Assembly: GCA_045638145.1 (NCBI GenBank)
Contig: JAZUAU010000024.1
Span: 124,001-188,000 of the forward strand
Length of the DNA stretch: 64,000 nucleotides
Direction: 5' to 3'
From: SFWF01 sp045638145
Lineage (GTDB): Bacteria; Bacillota; Clostridia; Oscillospirales; Acutalibacteraceae
Shown: positions 8,721 to 17,263 of the stretch, one piece after another
How the letters are laid out: the number at the start of each line of letters is the position of its first letter
Position numbering within the stretch: position 1 is the stretch's first letter
Notes under the pieces: model-generated
Database searches by the model: none
Told to the model about the DNA's origin: nothing
The model's input: only the letters and a program-made list of their open reading frames with translations
Position numbers and translations under genes: made by a program

Positions 8721-9770
8721 GTGATTATTTTGAAATATAAAGGTTTTCTCAGTGGTATTATTTCAATAATTTTGCTTGCAGGATTCTTAAGTGAACCGCG
8801 AATACTTATCGAGGGTGCAGCCAGTGGTATGCTCCTTTGTTCTGAGATTATAATCCCATCACTTTTCCCATTTTCTGTTATCACACTTTTCCTTTTTTCC
8901 TGCGGATTTATAAAGCATACTGACAGAATCTTGAATCCTTTTTCAAAGCTACTCACCGGGCTATCGGGAGAAAGCTTTTTAATACTGCTTTTTTCATTCT
9001 TAGGTGGTTTTCCTGTAGGTGCCCGACTTGTAGACAAGAGCTATAGTGAGGGTAAAATTTCAAAATGTACTGCAGAAAGAATGCTATGCTACTGCGTAAA
9101 TCCCGGCCCGGCATTTGTAATAATAGGGATTGGCAATACACTTCTCAACAACATAAAAATAGGTGTTATTCTCTTTGCTTCAGGCATTTTGGCTTCACTT
9201 ACAGTTTGTATTGCACTTTCATATTTTGAAAGAAAGGAAGAAAGCATTTACTCGAGTACGCGAGAATCACAAAATAGAATTACGGATACTTTTGTAAATT
9301 CCGTTTTCGATTCATCCTATTCAATTATTGCAATATGTGGCTTTGTGATTCTCTTCTCTGCAATCATTTCTACAGTTTCACATTATTTTGACGGAAATAT
9401 TGCAAAAAGATTGTTATCGCTTCTCGAAATATCCAACGGAGTAGCACTTTTCCCCGGAAAAATCACCTATCTCGCTTTTCTTCTTTCTTTTTCAGGGTTA
9501 TGTATTCATTTTCAAGTGCTTTCGGTCTGCAAAAATCTAAAAGTAAACTATCCAAAATTTCTTTTGTCTAGGATTATATGTGGAGTGCTTGGAGCTGTGT
9601 ATTCACTAATGCTTCTCAGCACCTTCAAGGTTGATTACACTGTCATTTCATTAAACAAAGAACTTTTTGACAATCTAACAATAGTTTCTTTTCCTCTTTC
9701 TGCCGCACTCATTTTTATGGCAACTACCCTTTTAGTGTCGGTAAGACAAAATTTAGTGGAAAAGCGCTGA
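8721..9770 (+). CDS. ylbJ: YlbJ-like sporulation membrane protein (nucleoside-recognition/Gate domain)
   Basis: A 349-residue polytopic membrane protein with the FLGGFPVGAR and CVNPGPAFVI motifs typical of the YlbJ/Gate family. In Bacillus YlbJ is a sporulation integral membrane protein needed for heat-resistant spores. About eight hydrophobic segments are visible. It is transcribed away from yqfC, with both start regions sharing a short AT-rich intergenic stretch that contains ATTATAAT. The start is GTG at 8721, though a TTG at 8730 would have better spacing to ACGGTGA. SpmA/SpmB-type proteins share the fold, so the exact subfamily is less certain than the superfamily. Confidence 0.8.
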   Translation: MIILKYKGFLSGIISIILLAGFLSEPRILIEGAASGMLLCSEIIIPSLFPFSVITLFLFSCGFIKHTDRILNPFSKLLTGLSGESFLILLFSFLGGFPVGARLVDKSYSEGKISKCTAERMLCYCVNPGPAFVIIGIGNTLLNNIKIGVILFASGILASLTVCIALSYFERKEESIYSSTRESQNRITDTFVNSVFDSSYSIIAICGFVILFSAIISTVSHYFDGNIAKRLLSLLEISNGVALFPGKITYLAFLLSFSGLCIHFQVLSVCKNLKVNYPKFLLSRIICGVLGAVYSLMLLSTFKVDYTVISLNKELFDNLTIVSFPLSAALIFMATTLLVSVRQNLVEKR

Positions 9771-9813
9771 GCTTTGTGTTATAATTACCTTAAATTAGAT
9801 TTTGAGGTGAATT

Positions 9814-10029
9814 ATGAAAAATCTTGTCTTTGATAAACAGCTTCCCAAATACTGTATATATTGCAGATTCGGTCAATATCTAGAATATTCTGACGAGGTT
9901 TTCTGCACCAAAAAAGGTTTTCGCGAGAAGTTTTCAAAATGTATTTCATATAAATATGACCCTTTAAAGCGTATTCCTAAAACAAACACCATAGAGCAGA
10001 AATTCAAAAAGGAAGATTTTGAAATCTGA
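9814..10029 (+). CDS. Small CxxC protein of unknown function
   Basis: A 71-residue basic protein preceded by a good GAGGTGAATT ribosome site and starting 43 nt after ylbJ. It contains CIYC (residues 15-18), C32 and C43, a spacing that could bind a metal ion, with many aromatic residues in between (YCRFGQYLEY). There is no signal peptide or membrane segment. I do not recognise the family. It is probably cotranscribed with ylbJ. Confidence 0.7.
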   Translation: MKNLVFDKQLPKYCIYCRFGQYLEYSDEVFCTKKGFREKFSKCISYKYDPLKRIPKTNTIEQKFKKEDFEI

Positions 10030-10063
10030 TTTGAGATAATTTTAGTTTTTTATAATTTTTCTA

Positions 10064-10092
10064 TTGACAAAACCCAATATTAAATATATAAT
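10064..10092 (+). promoter_or_regulatory. Consensus promoter of tRNA-His/tRNA-Gln
   Basis: Perfect TTGACA (10064-10069) and TATAAT (10087-10092) are separated by exactly 17 nt. The first tRNA base follows about 13 nt later. This is the strongest promoter match in the first 20 kb. Confidence 0.9.
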
Positions 10093-10105
10093 ATTGGTCG
10101 TGCAC

Positions 10106-10183
<78 letters not shown>

Positions 10184-10209
10184 CTTTTTTTATACCAAAA
10201 ATTCAATAT

Positions 10210-10284
10210 AGGGGTGTCGTCAAGCGGTAAGACAACGGATTTTGATTCCGTCATTCGTAGGTTCGAATCCTGCCACCCCTGCCA
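10210..10284 (+). tRNA. tRNA-Gln (TTG anticodon)
   Basis: The acceptor AGGGGTG pairs with CACCCCT, the anticodon arm is ACGGA-TTTTGAT-TCCGT with anticodon TTG, the T-arm is GTAGG/CCTGC, and CCA is encoded. It shares the upstream promoter with tRNA-His, 26 nt away. Confidence 0.97.
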
Positions 10285-10322
10285 ATTAAGTGGAATTGAC
10301 CTTTAGGTTGATTCCTCTTAAT
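10285..10322 (+). terminator. Long hairpin directly after tRNA-Gln
   Basis: Starting at the base after the encoded CCA, ATTAAG, GGAAT and ACC pair with GGT, ATTCC and CTTAAT around a TTTA loop. The hairpin is 38 nt and almost perfectly paired. There is no strong T-run after it, so it may be a processing signal for the tRNA 3' end rather than, or as well as, a terminator. Confidence 0.5.
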
Positions 10323-10330
10323 TTATATGT

Positions 10331-10345
10331 GCAGGATTCGAACCT
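10331..10345. repeat. Inverted copy of the tRNA-Gln T-arm
   Basis: GCAGGATTCGAACCT is the exact reverse complement of 10259-10273, the T-arm of the tRNA-Gln gene 57 nt upstream. No acceptor or anticodon arm accompanies it on either strand, so it is a fragment and not a tRNA gene. Confidence 0.8.
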
Positions 10346-10346
10346 G

Positions 10347-10377
10347 AAAAAGAGCCTTTCTTCCGAAAGGCTCTTTT
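10347..10377. terminator. Bidirectional terminator between tRNA-Gln and the MBL gene
   Basis: AAAAAGAGCCTTTC and GAAAGGCTCTTTT pair around TTCC. With A-runs and T-runs on both sides it can stop the tRNA transcript from the left and the minus-strand MBL-fold gene from the right. Confidence 0.85.
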
Positions 10378-10378
10378 G

Positions 10379-11260
10379 TTATTCTTCTATTTCAAATGAA
10401 AAGTCATCCAAATTTACTGTTACAGTCTCTGAATGGTGGAAGCAGTTTGCTCCGGAATGGATGAGATAATAATTATCTGCCCAGTCCTCGCTCAGATAAA
10501 ACTCATCAGTTTCGTAGCTTTCCTTACAAATCGGAAAAAATGCAACCTTGGGCGCCATCATTTTTAGTGCCTCGGCAAATCTTGCAGCTTCCTCGTGATT
10601 GCCGAGAATTCTTCCGTGATGGGGTGACTGGAAAATATCACTTTTTATCTCTTCAAAAGGTCTGTAAAGGGGGTCATTTTCATCCATAAGGCGAAGCATT
10701 CTGTCATTATCGGAATCTCCCGTTACTAAAAACGAGGTGCCGTTATCAAAAGCCATTCTGAAAACCGCAGACACATGATTTGGAGAGGTGTATCCGTATC
10801 GGCAAAGGTCGGTTGAGGTGAGGAGCATATCAACCGTGCAGTGCGGAAATGTGAACTTATCCCCTATTTTAAGATAAACTCTCTTTGTATCGGGATGAGC
10901 GTCCATCCCCTTGTCAAGCACTTCCTCCATTGCAAAATCTCGGTTTGAATCATCGTTTGCCGGAGGGTTGATATAAAAGCCCTCTACCTCAATATCATCC
11001 TTATGCTTGATCAGAAACTCACTTGCACATACAACATGGTCGAGATGAAAATGAGTGAAAAACCATCCTAAAATCTTGGGCTTTTTACCACCTGAACGGT
11101 CGGTTAAATATTTATATAAAACCTTTGAGTGAGCCTCGTAAAAGCGGTCTCCCTGTCCTCCGTCAATTATGATAAATCCATCATCTCGAAGTGTAATGAC
11201 ATAGGACATTCCGCCCGTCCACGATACCTGATAAAGCTGAGCTATTGATAATTTATTCAT
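10379..11260 (-). CDS. Metallo-beta-lactamase-fold hydrolase, cytoplasmic
   Basis: A 293-residue MBL-fold protein with the metal motif THFHLDH (residues 69-75), a later GDSD and a SPHHGR segment like that of ComEC-type MBL domains. It has no signal peptide. The substrate is unknown. The architecture resembles small stand-alone ComEC/Rec2-like hydrolases found in gut Clostridia. It lies 56 nt downstream of a lipoprotein paralogue and shares its start region closely (SIAQLYQ...GGMSYVITL against SVAQLQL...GGMSYVVTL), which points to a tandem duplication followed by retargeting of one copy. Confidence 0.85.
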   Translation of the reverse strand: MNKLSIAQLYQVSWTGGMSYVITLRDDGFIIIDGGQGDRFYEAHSKVLYKYLTDRSGGKKPKILGWFFTHFHLDHVVCASEFLIKHKDDIEVEGFYINPPANDDSNRDFAMEEVLDKGMDAHPDTKRVYLKIGDKFTFPHCTVDMLLTSTDLCRYGYTSPNHVSAVFRMAFDNGTSFLVTGDSDNDRMLRLMDENDPLYRPFEEIKSDIFQSPHHGRILGNHEEAARFAEALKMMAPKVAFFPICKESYETDEFYLSEDWADNYYLIHSGANCFHHSETVTVNLDDFSFEIEE

Positions 11261-11316
11261 AACTATCCCCTATTTAAACGCAAAAAGACCCAACATAATG
11301 TAAGGTCTATATTGCT

Positions 11317-12345
11317 TTAAAATGAATATAGTGTATAGGTTAAATCTTCCATATTAACAGTAACTGTTTGTGTGTGATGGAAAATTTCAGCACCGGACTT
11401 GTTTATTAAATAATAGTTATCAGCCCAAAGATTGCTTGTGTAAAACTCAACAGACTGCATTTGAGATCTGGGAACCGGGAAGAAAGCAATCTTGATATCT
11501 AACTTTTCAAGACATTTTTTAAGCTGAGCTGCCTCGGGCTGAGTACCAAGAGGACGGCCGTGGTGAGGAACCTGGTAAATATCACAGTTAAGGTCCTCTA
11601 AAGGTAGGTAATACTCAGACTTCTCATCAAAGAGCGCAATTACTCTCTTAAGGGTAGTATCACCGGTTACGAGGAAAGACTTTCCGGTATCAAAATTCAT
11701 TTTGAATATTGCCGAAACAGAGTTAGGATCGGTCGCCTTATCCGAACCGAGGTTATCTGAAGTCATTAAAACATCAACCGTACAGTGAGGAAACTCAATT
11801 TTCTCGCCTCTCTTAAGGTAGTGGGGGTTTACTTCAGGATAGCAATTCATAGCCTCTGCAACGAACTCTTCCATCTCGGTCTGACGATCATCATAATCGT
11901 TTTTACCGGCTGAATTTATGTAAAAACCTCTGACATCCAATTTGTCTGCATATTCAATTAAAAATTGTGCTGTGTTTTCAACATGGTCATTGTGGAAATG
12001 GGTTGCAAACCAACCGAGAATTACGGGCTTTTGTCCCTTAGGAGTTCTCGAAAAGATATAATCAAAAAGGGTTGCGGAATGTTTGCTGTAATAATTGTTG
12101 CCCATACCTCCGTCAATAATTATAAAGCCTTCGTCCTTTAGGGTAACCACATAGGACATACCGCCGGTACCGTCTGTGAGCTGAAGCTGAGCAACAGACA
12201 GAATATTGTTCATCGGTTCCGGTGCCGGTTCGGTTGAGCTTGTTAAAGCCGTATCACTCGAAGCAGGTGCATCGGCAGGCTTACTGCAAGCGGCAAGTCC
12301 GAGCAGAACACAAATAGCAAGTAAAAGTGAGAGTAATTTTTTCAT
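11317..12345 (-). CDS. Metallo-beta-lactamase-fold lipoprotein
   Basis: A 342-residue protein with a lipoprotein signal (MKKLLSLLLAICVLLGLAAC, lipid-bearing C20), a low-complexity Ala/Ser/Pro linker to about residue 44 and an MBL-fold domain with THFHNDH (residues 115-121), GDT and VPHHGR. It should be anchored outside the membrane, so its substrate must be extracellular. The Met at residue 45 lines up with the start codon of the cytoplasmic paralogue downstream. This suggests the signal peptide was added to an ancestral cytoplasmic gene. It is 36 nt after the SulP gene and probably cotranscribed with it. Confidence 0.85.
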   Translation of the reverse strand: MKKLLSLLLAICVLLGLAACSKPADAPASSDTALTSSTEPAPEPMNNILSVAQLQLTDGTGGMSYVVTLKDEGFIIIDGGMGNNYYSKHSATLFDYIFSRTPKGQKPVILGWFATHFHNDHVENTAQFLIEYADKLDVRGFYINSAGKNDYDDRQTEMEEFVAEAMNCYPEVNPHYLKRGEKIEFPHCTVDVLMTSDNLGSDKATDPNSVSAIFKMNFDTGKSFLVTGDTTLKRVIALFDEKSEYYLPLEDLNCDIYQVPHHGRPLGTQPEAAQLKKCLEKLDIKIAFFPVPRSQMQSVEFYTSNLWADNYYLINKSGAEIFHHTQTVTVNMEDLTYTLYSF

Positions 12346-12381
12346 TAAGATAACCTCCGAATTTGAGTTATCAATATTTTA

Positions 12382-13668
12382 CTATACTTTTCTCATTTTT
12401 CCAAGAAATTTCTTGATTATTACAAATAAATAATGAATTACAAGACCTACAACGATAGCGACAACGAGGTCGAAAATAACGGTAAGTAAGAAAGTGAGAA
12501 TCAGAACAATATCATCGGTTATGGTTTTTGACTTCAGAATATGTGCAAATTCCTTATATTCACTCATATTGTAGGCTACCATAAATAGAATTGCGGCAAT
12601 AGCAGGCATGGGAATAAGCGCAGCAAAGGGCATAAGGAAAAGCAAAACGAGGAGAAGCACTAGGGCATGCACCATACCTGCCACGGGTGTTCTTCCCCCA
12701 TTTTTAGCATTTGCAGAGGTTCGGGCTATCGCTCCGGTTGCTGGGATTCCGCCGAAAAACACAGAAGCAATATTTGCAAGGCCTTGTCCCACGAGCTCTG
12801 CATTTGAATTATGCTTTCCGTTAATCATATTATCGGCAACAACACAGGAAAGAAGCGATTCAACAGCGGCAAGAACAGCTATTGTAATAGCATTTGGAAT
12901 TACGGCAACTATCTTCTCGGTACTAAAGTCCATCGCATTAAAATTAACCTTCGGAAGCCCTGCAGGTATTGTGTAAAGCTCACCTATTGTTTTAACTCCG
13001 TCACCGAACATAGAAATTAGTCCAACAAGTAAAGAACCGACAACAACAGCAATAAGTGATGGCGGCACACGCTTCTCAAATTTAGGATATACAATAAGAA
13101 TCGCAAGACATATTGCACCGATAACAAGTGACTGCCAGTTGAAACTGCTGATTGAAGCGATATTAGCCTCGATCTTTTCGATAGTTTCGATCGGCTTTAA
13201 TCCATCTACATATGTAAGACCGAGGAAATCCTTTATCTGACCAATAAATATAGTAACCGCTATACCTGCGGTAAAGCCGACTGTTATCGTTTCAGGAATA
13301 AAACGGATAAGTGAGCCGAGCTTTAAAACACCCATAAGCATCAGAATCAAACCCGCGATTACGGTTGCAATAAATAGCCCCTCCATCCCCTGAGTCGCTA
13401 CTATTCCTGCAACTATTGTGGCGAATGCCGCGGTAGGTCCAGCAATCTGAATTGAACTACCGCCAAAAAGTGAAACAACAAAACCCGCCGCAATAGCGGT
13501 ATATATTCCGCACTCAGGTGCAACTCCTGAAGCGAGAGCAAGCGCAATTGAGAGTGGTAATGCAATTATTGCTACGATTATACCGGCAACAATATCAGAA
13601 ATAAACTGCTCCTTCGAATACTTTTTGATATCCGAAAAGAACTTCGGTTTAAGATAAAATTCCTTCAA
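12382..13668 (-). CDS. SulP-family anion transporter lacking a STAS domain
   Basis: A 428-residue membrane protein of the SulP/SLC26 family (sulfate, bicarbonate or other anions), recognisable from the AGPTAAFATIVAGIVA segment and about ten or eleven hydrophobic helices. It ends soon after the last helix, so the usual C-terminal STAS domain is absent. The start is a TTG at 13666-13668 with AGGGGG eight bases upstream. A longer frame reaching 13746 is rejected because the promoter at 13735-13763 would place transcription start downstream of it. The substrate cannot be told from sequence. Confidence 0.88.
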   Translation of the reverse strand: MKEFYLKPKFFSDIKKYSKEQFISDIVAGIIVAIIALPLSIALALASGVAPECGIYTAIAAGFVVSLFGGSSIQIAGPTAAFATIVAGIVATQGMEGLFIATVIAGLILMLMGVLKLGSLIRFIPETITVGFTAGIAVTIFIGQIKDFLGLTYVDGLKPIETIEKIEANIASISSFNWQSLVIGAICLAILIVYPKFEKRVPPSLIAVVVGSLLVGLISMFGDGVKTIGELYTIPAGLPKVNFNAMDFSTEKIVAVIPNAITIAVLAAVESLLSCVVADNMINGKHNSNAELVGQGLANIASVFFGGIPATGAIARTSANAKNGGRTPVAGMVHALVLLLVLLFLMPFAALIPMPAIAAILFMVAYNMSEYKEFAHILKSKTITDDIVLILTFLLTVIFDLVVAIVVGLVIHYLFVIIKKFLGKMRKV

Positions 13669-13734
13669 AATAAATCCCCCTAAAAAAGTAAAAAACCGGT
13701 TAGAAAACGATGCGGTATCGACTAAAACGCTAAT

Positions 13735-13763
13735 ATAATAACACAAAATATTTCACTTGTAAA
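13735..13763 (-). promoter_or_regulatory. Promoter of the SulP gene
   Basis: On the minus strand TTTACA (complement of 13758-13763) and TATTAT (complement of 13735-13740) are 17 nt apart, directly after the terminator of the upstream SNF transporter gene. Confidence 0.65.
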
Positions 13764-13797
13764 CTATAAAAACGAGCCTTTCGGCTCGTTTTTATAG
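13764..13797 (-). terminator. Terminator of the SNF transporter gene
   Basis: CTATAAAAACGAGCC and its perfect complement flank a TTTC loop, with T-runs on both strands. It starts five bases after the transporter stop codon. Confidence 0.88.
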
Positions 13798-13801
13798 TAA
13801 T

Positions 13802-15199
13802 TTAGAACAATCCTTTAATCCAACTCCAAATAGTGAAATTATCAGCAAATGGGAATGTTGCGATTCCAACGAGGAATAGCGCAATAATAATCACGGGAAG
13901 AACGTAGGTTATATATGGCCTCATCCATTTCTGAACCTTAATACCCTTACCAGCATTGGCTTCCTTCATAAAGTTTTCAAAGCCCCATCCCTTCTTGGAT
14001 ACACAGAAGAGAGCAAAGCAAAGTGAACCTAGAGGCAAGCAAACATAGCTAACAAGAAAGTCTTCAAGATCAAGGAAGGAACTTCCGGTATTAAACGGAA
14101 CAAATCCCGACCATAGGTTGAATCCAAGAGCACAAGGCATTGAAAGAATAAGTATTACAACTCCGCAGATAATGCAGGTCTTAACACGCTTCCAGTTCGT
14201 AAGCTCACTTACACAGGCAAGAATATTCTCGAACACAGCAATAATTGTGGAGAAGGCAGCAAAAATCATAAAAAGAAAGAAGAGTGTGCCCCACCATCTG
14301 CCTCCGGGCATATTGTTAAATACCTTCGCCATTGCAACAAAGAGAAGTCCCGGTCCTGCGCCCGGCTCTACGTCATAGGTAAAGCATGCGGGGAAAATGA
14401 TAAGTCCCGCGGTAATTGCAACAAAGGTATCAAGCACAAGAACGTTTACAGATTCGCCGAGAAGGGCTCTTTCTTTACCAATATAGCTACCGAAGATAGC
14501 CATAGAGCCGATTCCAAGCGAAAGGGTAAAGAATGCCTGATTCATAGCCGCAACGACAACGTTGCCGTTAAGCTTTGAAAAATCGGGCTTAAGATAAAAT
14601 TCTAATCCCGCAGACGCACCCTCAAGGGTAAAGCTATTAATCGCAAGCACAATCATAAGGACAACGAGCGCCGACATCATATACTTTGTAACACGCTCAA
14701 CGCCCTTTTGAAGTCCGAATGAAAGCACAAGGAATCCAAGAACTACAACTATAGCCATAAAGCCGACCATTATTGCAGGGCTCGACAGCATATTGCCAAA
14801 CTGTGCAGCAGACTGCTCGTCCGAAATGCCCGTAAGGTCGCCCTTTAGGAATTTTACAAAATAATATAAAATCCAACCTGTAACAGAGGTATAGAACATC
14901 ATAAGCATTACGTTTGCAAAAAGAGCAACCTTGCCGTGAAGATGCCATTTCTGTCCGGGCTTTTCTAATTTTTGATAAAGCATAACGGGGCTTGCCTGAC
15001 TTGCTCGTCCGAGCGAAAATTCCATTGTCATTACGGGAAGTCCGAGAATGAAAAGGAATATTAAATAAACAAGAACAAATGCGCCGCCACCATATTGTCC
15101 TGCAAGGTATGGGAATTTCCAAACGTTGCCGCAGCCGATGGCACAGCCCGCAGAAAGAAGTATGAAGCCAAGACGGCTTCCGAGTTTTTCTCTTTCCAT
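13802..15199 (-). CDS. Na+-dependent transporter, SNF (NSS) family
   Basis: A 465-residue neurotransmitter:sodium symporter family protein. It has the conserved first helix GCAIGCGNVWKFPYLAGQYG (about residues 17-36) and about eleven or twelve membrane segments. Bacterial members such as LeuT, MhsT and TnaT carry amino acids, often hydrophobic or aromatic ones, with Na+. A second, distinct SNF gene lies at 54.7 kb. The start follows GAGGAGAAAATATT. A SGNH-like lipoprotein gene ends 24 nt upstream and may be in the same transcript. Confidence 0.93.
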   Translation of the reverse strand: MEREKLGSRLGFILLSAGCAIGCGNVWKFPYLAGQYGGGAFVLVYLIFLFILGLPVMTMEFSLGRASQASPVMLYQKLEKPGQKWHLHGKVALFANVMLMMFYTSVTGWILYYFVKFLKGDLTGISDEQSAAQFGNMLSSPAIMVGFMAIVVVLGFLVLSFGLQKGVERVTKYMMSALVVLMIVLAINSFTLEGASAGLEFYLKPDFSKLNGNVVVAAMNQAFFTLSLGIGSMAIFGSYIGKERALLGESVNVLVLDTFVAITAGLIIFPACFTYDVEPGAGPGLLFVAMAKVFNNMPGGRWWGTLFFLFMIFAAFSTIIAVFENILACVSELTNWKRVKTCIICGVVILILSMPCALGFNLWSGFVPFNTGSSFLDLEDFLVSYVCLPLGSLCFALFCVSKKGWGFENFMKEANAGKGIKVQKWMRPYITYVLPVIIIALFLVGIATFPFADNFTIWSWIKGLF

Positions 15200-15223
15200 A
15201 ATATTTTCTCCTCAAAAGTTTTA

Positions 15224-16144
15224 TCAATTAGTAACCTTAACAATGTCGCATATCATTTGAAGGGTTTGTTTGTCAAGATTAAGAGAACTAATATCACTCG
15301 GATTTTCACCGAATATTTTTCTATAATGAGTAAGTGCTACAACACAGCTTCCCATATAGGAAGGATGAGAAAACTCATCTCCGTTATATAAATCGGCGTT
15401 TGCATCAATCTTTAAAATTTCATCGAAGCAAAGCCCAACGGGGGAAATTTCTGCCCCGCTCTTCTCTGCCGCCTTCTTAACCGTATTGTAAAGAAGCTCA
15501 GTCATCTGAACATTAGTCCAACCATTTTCAGTAAGACCAGGGTTTCCTGTGTGCAGACCCCAAGTGCAATAAAGAATATTTCGTTTTGCGCCTACAATTT
15601 CTATAAGCTTTAAAACTGCATTCTCGTAGTCAGCATAATTTGATAGCGAGAATCTGCTATGCTCCTGAAGAATTAAAACATCATATTCGTTAGAGTCTGC
15701 CAGACTGCATATTTTCTTGTAATTTTCATCAGAGGTCGAGAGATTTTCGTAAAGCTTTCTGCCGCCTTTAGTTACAGAATCAACCAGCACCTTTTTACCG
15801 TTATCGGTAGCAAGTGTTCTTAGCATTGCGGGCATATCGTTATAATATGTATAACTATTTCCTACAAATAAAATCTTCATCGTCTTTTCTTCTTTATCGG
15901 TATTTTCCGTTCCACTATTATTGCTAACGATTTCTTCGCTGCTCGTAATTTCACTGCTGCCGGAATTATCGCCGCTTTCGATTTCACTACTGTTAAACTC
16001 GTCACTACTCTCATTGATAATGAACTGTGAGCTGACATTATATGATAAACTTGTATCGGATACGACATCTGTTACAGAAGAACTGTTACAAGCAGAAAGA
16101 GAAAGCATTAAAAACAAAGCAACAAAAAGAGCTAATCTTCTCAT
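15224..16144 (-). CDS. SGNH-like (DUF4886) lipoprotein
   Basis: A 306-residue lipoprotein: MRRLALFVALFLMLSLSAC gives a lipid-bearing cysteine at residue 19. A Ser/Glu/Asn-rich linker of about 60 residues follows, then a domain starting MKILFVGNSYTYYNDMP. The GNS motif, the later TWGLHTGNP and the DEFSHPS motif fit the nucleophile and Asp/His blocks of SGNH esterases as seen in DUF4886 proteins. The likely activity is de-esterification of an extracellular glycan or lipid, with substrate unknown. The start is the ATG with GGAGG seven bases upstream. An earlier ATG at 16171 has no ribosome site. Confidence 0.8.
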   Translation of the reverse strand: MRRLALFVALFLMLSLSACNSSSVTDVVSDTSLSYNVSSQFIINESSDEFNSSEIESGDNSGSSEITSSEEIVSNNSGTENTDKEEKTMKILFVGNSYTYYNDMPAMLRTLATDNGKKVLVDSVTKGGRKLYENLSTSDENYKKICSLADSNEYDVLILQEHSRFSLSNYADYENAVLKLIEIVGAKRNILYCTWGLHTGNPGLTENGWTNVQMTELLYNTVKKAAEKSGAEISPVGLCFDEILKIDANADLYNGDEFSHPSYMGSCVVALTHYRKIFGENPSDISSLNLDKQTLQMICDIVKVTN

Positions 16145-16210
16145 TAAACTACCTCCGAAGGTTTTTAACATTTTAACACATTAAAGAAAATTTATCAAGA
16201 TAAATAAAGA

Positions 16211-16903
16211 TTATAGTTTCTTAAAATTTCTTTCTAAATATTTCCAATACTTTTCGGGGATTTTATGACAAGTAAGCTGATACTTGAAATCATCATTATC
16301 GGGGTTTACATTATTGAGCATTTTTTTATTACTAATATACACCCATTCGCCCTCAAGCTTTCCTATATATCCATAGGTACTTGTATATGGACAATTATTA
16401 TATGCAACTGCTATATATTTAAAATCGTAATTTTCAGATGGGGTTGTCAGCTCCGGCGACTCATATATAAACGATTCATCAGAGTTATCTATAGCACTGC
16501 GTATAGCTCTTAATAACCTTCCGCTCTTATAACGGTTATAGTTATCTCTATCTACTACAATCATCGTAATGCGACCGTCTTTGGGCATTTCATAATCAGC
16601 GAGCTTATAAACTCTCGTTTCGAAAAAAGAGTAATTAATAACTAAAAAATTATTATCCCTATCCCCTTTTAAACGGCGTCCTTTATACCATCCGTCTTCT
16701 GATTTAGTAAGCACACGACCTGAATGCACCGAAACATCTTGACCGACCATAGTATATAATCTTCCTTGCCACATAAGTCTGCCTTCGCCCATAAGTTTTA
16801 ATGAATAATCATTAACAAACACTCCGACATAAAACAAGATGTATAATGTCATTAAAAATACTACAAGCAGAACAGAAAGCAAAACGATACTTTTTCTTTT
16901 CAT
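16211..16903 (-). CDS. Membrane-anchored protein of unknown function
   Basis: A 230-residue protein, starting at the ATG after GGGAGGATAAGA. One membrane span near the N-terminus (residues 6-28) is followed by an extracytoplasmic domain rich in Tyr, Asp and Arg that begins DYSLKLMGEGRLMWQGRLYT and later has DGRITMIVVDRDNYNRYKSG. I do not recognise the family. It follows the 109-residue membrane protein gene closely, its ribosome site overlapping the 3' end of that gene's region, so a three-gene operon with the 17.3 kb lipoprotein is likely. Confidence 0.7.
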   Translation of the reverse strand: MKRKSIVLLSVLLVVFLMTLYILFYVGVFVNDYSLKLMGEGRLMWQGRLYTMVGQDVSVHSGRVLTKSEDGWYKGRRLKGDRDNNFLVINYSFFETRVYKLADYEMPKDGRITMIVVDRDNYNRYKSGRLLRAIRSAIDNSDESFIYESPELTTPSENYDFKYIAVAYNNCPYTSTYGYIGKLEGEWVYISNKKMLNNVNPDNDDFKYQLTCHKIPEKYWKYLERNFKKL

Positions 16904-16916
16904 TCTTATCCTCCCA

Positions 16917-17246
16917 TTACATCGCAAGAATAATCTGAATAACAAAAAAAGATAACACAAAACTTACAAGTAGTACATACGAAGCTATTCTCATTCCTCG
17001 TTTATCTGTTAGTTTGGAGCAAATAAGAGTAAAAACAGAGCCTAAAATCGTTGATGCAAGTGATGAAACAAATACTAATCCTTCAGCAAATAAAACGCCC
17101 ATATAATCAGCTCCGCTCGCTTTATATAATGCCAGCAGCTCGCGTTCTTGTTTAATTTCTATAAAACTATCAACTGCAAACACAATTTCAAAAGCAATCA
17201 GTAACAAGGATAATACGAACAAAGCAGATGAGAAAAACTTTTTCAT
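16917..17246 (-). CDS. Small membrane protein of unknown function
   Basis: A 109-residue protein with three hydrophobic segments (about residues 5-25, 48-72 and 86-108) separated by short charged loops such as EIKQERELLALYKASGADY. No family recognised. It lies 17 nt after the lipoprotein gene and 13 nt before the next gene, all on the minus strand, which suggests joint expression. Confidence 0.65.
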   Translation of the reverse strand: MKKFFSSALFVLSLLLIAFEIVFAVDSFIEIKQERELLALYKASGADYMGVLFAEGLVFVSSLASTILGSVFTLICSKLTDKRGMRIASYVLLVSFVLSFFVIQIILAM

Positions 17247-17263
17247 TATAGAATACCTCTACC

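Noticed and set aside
10331..10346. A further tRNA gene on the minus strand
   Set aside because: Only a T-arm copy is present. Acceptor, D and anticodon arms are missing.
13669..13746. Longer N-terminus for the SulP protein
   Set aside because: The promoter lies inside this stretch, and the TTG at 13666-13668 has a strong ribosome site.
14697..15227. Minus-strand open frame of 176 codons
   Set aside because: It is a shifted frame within the SNF transporter gene, which has the clear family motifs.
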